DNA from: Numida meleagris
Taxonomy: Eukaryota; Chordata; Aves; Galliformes; Numididae
DNA: 64,000 bases
Direction of reading: 5' to 3'
Assembly: GCF_002078875.1 (NCBI RefSeq)
Contig: NC_034414.1
Location: 11,210,225 to 11,274,224, forward strand
The notes under the pieces were generated by a model. That model ran no database searches, was not told the origin of the DNA, and saw only the letters and a program-made list of their open reading frames with translations. The translations under genes and the position numbers were made by a program. Below, piece by piece: positions 62,240 to 64,000 of the stretch; position 1 is the first letter of the stretch; every line of letters starts with the position of its first letter.

Positions 62240-62680
62240 AAGTCTGTGGTGTCAAAGTAAATTAAAGTGGCCCTAAGTAGTTCTTAATACAACTGACCAC
62301 TGTGATTTCCACAGGGCAATTATGGTTTACTGTGTCAATCATCTAGCAGGCATTAATATAAAGCAGAACAACTCTGAATAAATTTGTTATGGACTGTCAT
62401 GTCAAGAACCCAAATGCTAACCTGCAGTGGCCTTGATATTATTAAAATGACTAAGGGTCAGATTTCAATTAATCTACAGATTTAACAGTCCTTCACTGTA
62501 GTCGGTCTTGATACAATTAAGCAATAATAGATGACAGGAAGGATACTTCCTGGCAGTTAATGACCAATGGCAGTATTTGAAGGCCCTTAACCCAGCTGGT
62601 CATTAACTGCTCAGAGACAGAACCTGGAGCTCATATTTTCTATTGTAAACCATATATTAAAGAAATAAATCAATTACTGT
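62240..62680. promoter_or_regulatory. Candidate conserved non-coding element with palindromic core
   Basis: About 440 bp of repeat-free AT-rich sequence dense in homeodomain-type motifs (TTAATTAATCTACAG-like, CAATTAAGCAATAATAG, AGTTAATGACC). It contains two nested-order inverted repeats: CAGGAAG/CTTCCTG (62535-62541 with 62546-62552) and a perfect 14-bp pair, GCAGTTAATGACCA (62553-62566) with TGGTCATTAACTGC (62597-62610). There is no open frame of note. Motif density and paired half-sites suggest a developmental enhancer, which is inference; conservation was not testable. Confidence 0.4.
62553..62610. repeat. Perfect 14-bp inverted repeat, 30-nt loop
   Basis: GCAGTTAATGACCA and its exact reverse complement TGGTCATTAACTGC are separated by 30 bases. 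The arms hold TTAATGA/TCATTAA homeodomain-type sites in opposite orientation. Confidence 0.95.
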
Positions 62681-63780
62681 TCACCCCCTGCCCCCATCCC
62701 GTGCAAGCTACTGCTATTGGGCTACTGTGGGAGCAATTAATTGTCACAGGAAAAGCCCAGTGTGAGTAACCAGTGGGGAGACAGACTGTGGTGCCAAACC
62801 TTGCAATCCTGAAGTTCCCTAAGCACAGTGAGTCCTAAGGGCTCCGGAAGATCCTGGTGCTGCAGCCATCGAGCAGAGGTTTTGCTTGGCTGGAGGAAAA
62901 AACACCATAAGTTGACTTAATTGGAGCAATATGAAAATACATAGCAGAGGATTGCACTGCATGTCAGCCCTCTTGTATGAAAGTAAAATTCTGGCACAAT
63001 GACATGTTGCTTCATCTCTCTTTGACTCTGGGCTGACTGCTGTCCAGTGCCATAATTCTGTTCTTTAAGTATACAGTGAGGCCCTTGCAAACTTGTAACA
63101 AATTGTTGTGCAGTAAGTAGCAAAATTACAGGTTTTTTGCAGCCTTCTCCTCAAGAGTACATTAGTGTTGCAGTTCAACAGAGTAACTAGCTGATTGCTT
63201 ACTAGAAACCGAATCTTTAAAAGTCCATGTCAATATTTACGTATTTATTCATTATAATGTGTTGGCCACCAACTTCATTCCATCCACTGTTGACCCTGAA
63301 GCATTTCATCACAGAGATTCACAGTGTATAATGTCATTTTTAATAATTTCATGTATGCTGCTCTCTCCTGGGAAGTAAGGATTTATTCCCACTTAGATTT
63401 TTCAGGGTGGTTTGTGCAATAGCTGAAACTAGACTGAAATCTGATGTAAAGCACAATCAAAATGTTCTGTTACATTATAGTACAGTACACTTCAGTGTAA
63501 TTTATTCTTTTCCTATGAGAACCGTGACTAATTACAATGTCAAAAGCCAACCATAATACATAAATGGCAGCAGTTTACAGACATGGCAGTGTGGCAACTA
63601 TAGGAGTTTTTGTTGTCATTTTTGGTTAGTTTAATGTTATACGTGGGGAAAATGGGAAGGCAAAGAGAGAAGAAACATGAGAACTGTTTTGTCTCTTTTC
63701 AGCTCTATAAAAATCCTACTGAGATTATGTTGCTACCACAACAGCACTTCCTGCTTACAAAACCAATGGTACACAGTGAA
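62681..63780. other. Unique sequence, no gene seen
   Basis: No gene, RNA or mobile element was recognised. Confidence 0.5.
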
Positions 63781-64000
63781 ATATTATCAAATTAGGTTGG
63801 TTATCATGCTTGTCTTTTACAGCATATGGTGTTAATGGATTTCAGAGGCCATTAAATTCCTTTGTAGAATGGAAAGGCATGTGGAAAACCTAAGAGCTAG
63901 AAGATTCAGTCACTAAATTTAAAGGAGGCCAGCTGAATGGGCCTGTCCATCAGCTCCTTGTGGTCAATCATTATCGCTAACGTCAAAAGAATAATAAAGA
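63781..64000. promoter_or_regulatory. Candidate conserved non-coding element, runs off the window
   Basis: Repeat-free sequence with GGCCATTAAATTCC, GAATGGGCCTGTCCATCAGC and TGGTCAATCATTATCGC blocks. It has the balanced, motif-rich texture of conserved non-coding DNA and no open frame. It is cut by the window end. Inference only. Confidence 0.25.

Overview
The window looks like vertebrate nuclear DNA from a bird, most likely a galliform such as chicken. The evidence is the repeat content. At least eight fragments of the avian LINE CR1 are present, several ending in the diagnostic ATTCTATGATT-type 3' tail. There is a decayed mariner transposon of the type known in chicken (Galluhop/Mariner1), and there are two solo-LTR-like stretches that I recognise as avian endogenous-retrovirus LTRs. 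Base composition is AT-rich, with no CpG island and no prokaryotic gene organisation. No rRNA, tRNA, CRISPR array or confidently identifiable protein-coding gene was seen.

Layout. 1-22.9 kb: mostly unique AT-rich sequence with a three-copy 25-bp minisatellite (4.6 kb), CR1 fragments (6.4, 10.6, 11.5, 13.9 kb), ancient MIR/L3-like remnants (1.1, 9.3, 15.7 kb) and several poly-A/T tracts. 22.9-25.0 kb: a repeat cluster of two different LTRs and a CR1, all on the + strand. 25-46 kb: unique sequence with an antisense CR1 tail (28.1 kb), two more ancient MIR-like fragments (31.7 and 35.9 kb), a Z-DNA-prone tract (32.7 kb), an (AG)13 microsatellite (38.2 kb) and a GC-rich hairpin (44.7 kb). 46-51 kb: a CR1, a 21-bp imperfect repeat (47.0 kb), the mariner (49.7-50.8 kb) and a CR1 tail. 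51-57 kb: unique, with a purine-rich tract (53.8 kb). 57-61 kb: a cluster of consensus splice signals on the - strand bounding open stretches, which is the best candidate for an unannotated spliced transcript. 62.2-64 kb: sequence with the look of conserved non-coding DNA, including a perfect 14-bp inverted repeat built on TTAATGA/TCATTAA.

Interpretation. This is probably intergenic or intronic DNA of an avian macrochromosome. Most short open frames are chance or repeat-derived. Two points deserve real follow-up: the - strand splice-signal cluster at 57.1-61.1 kb, and the palindrome-bearing candidate regulatory element near 62.5 kb. Nothing seen amounts to a demonstrated new biological system. 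All homology statements come from recognition by eye, because no search could be run.
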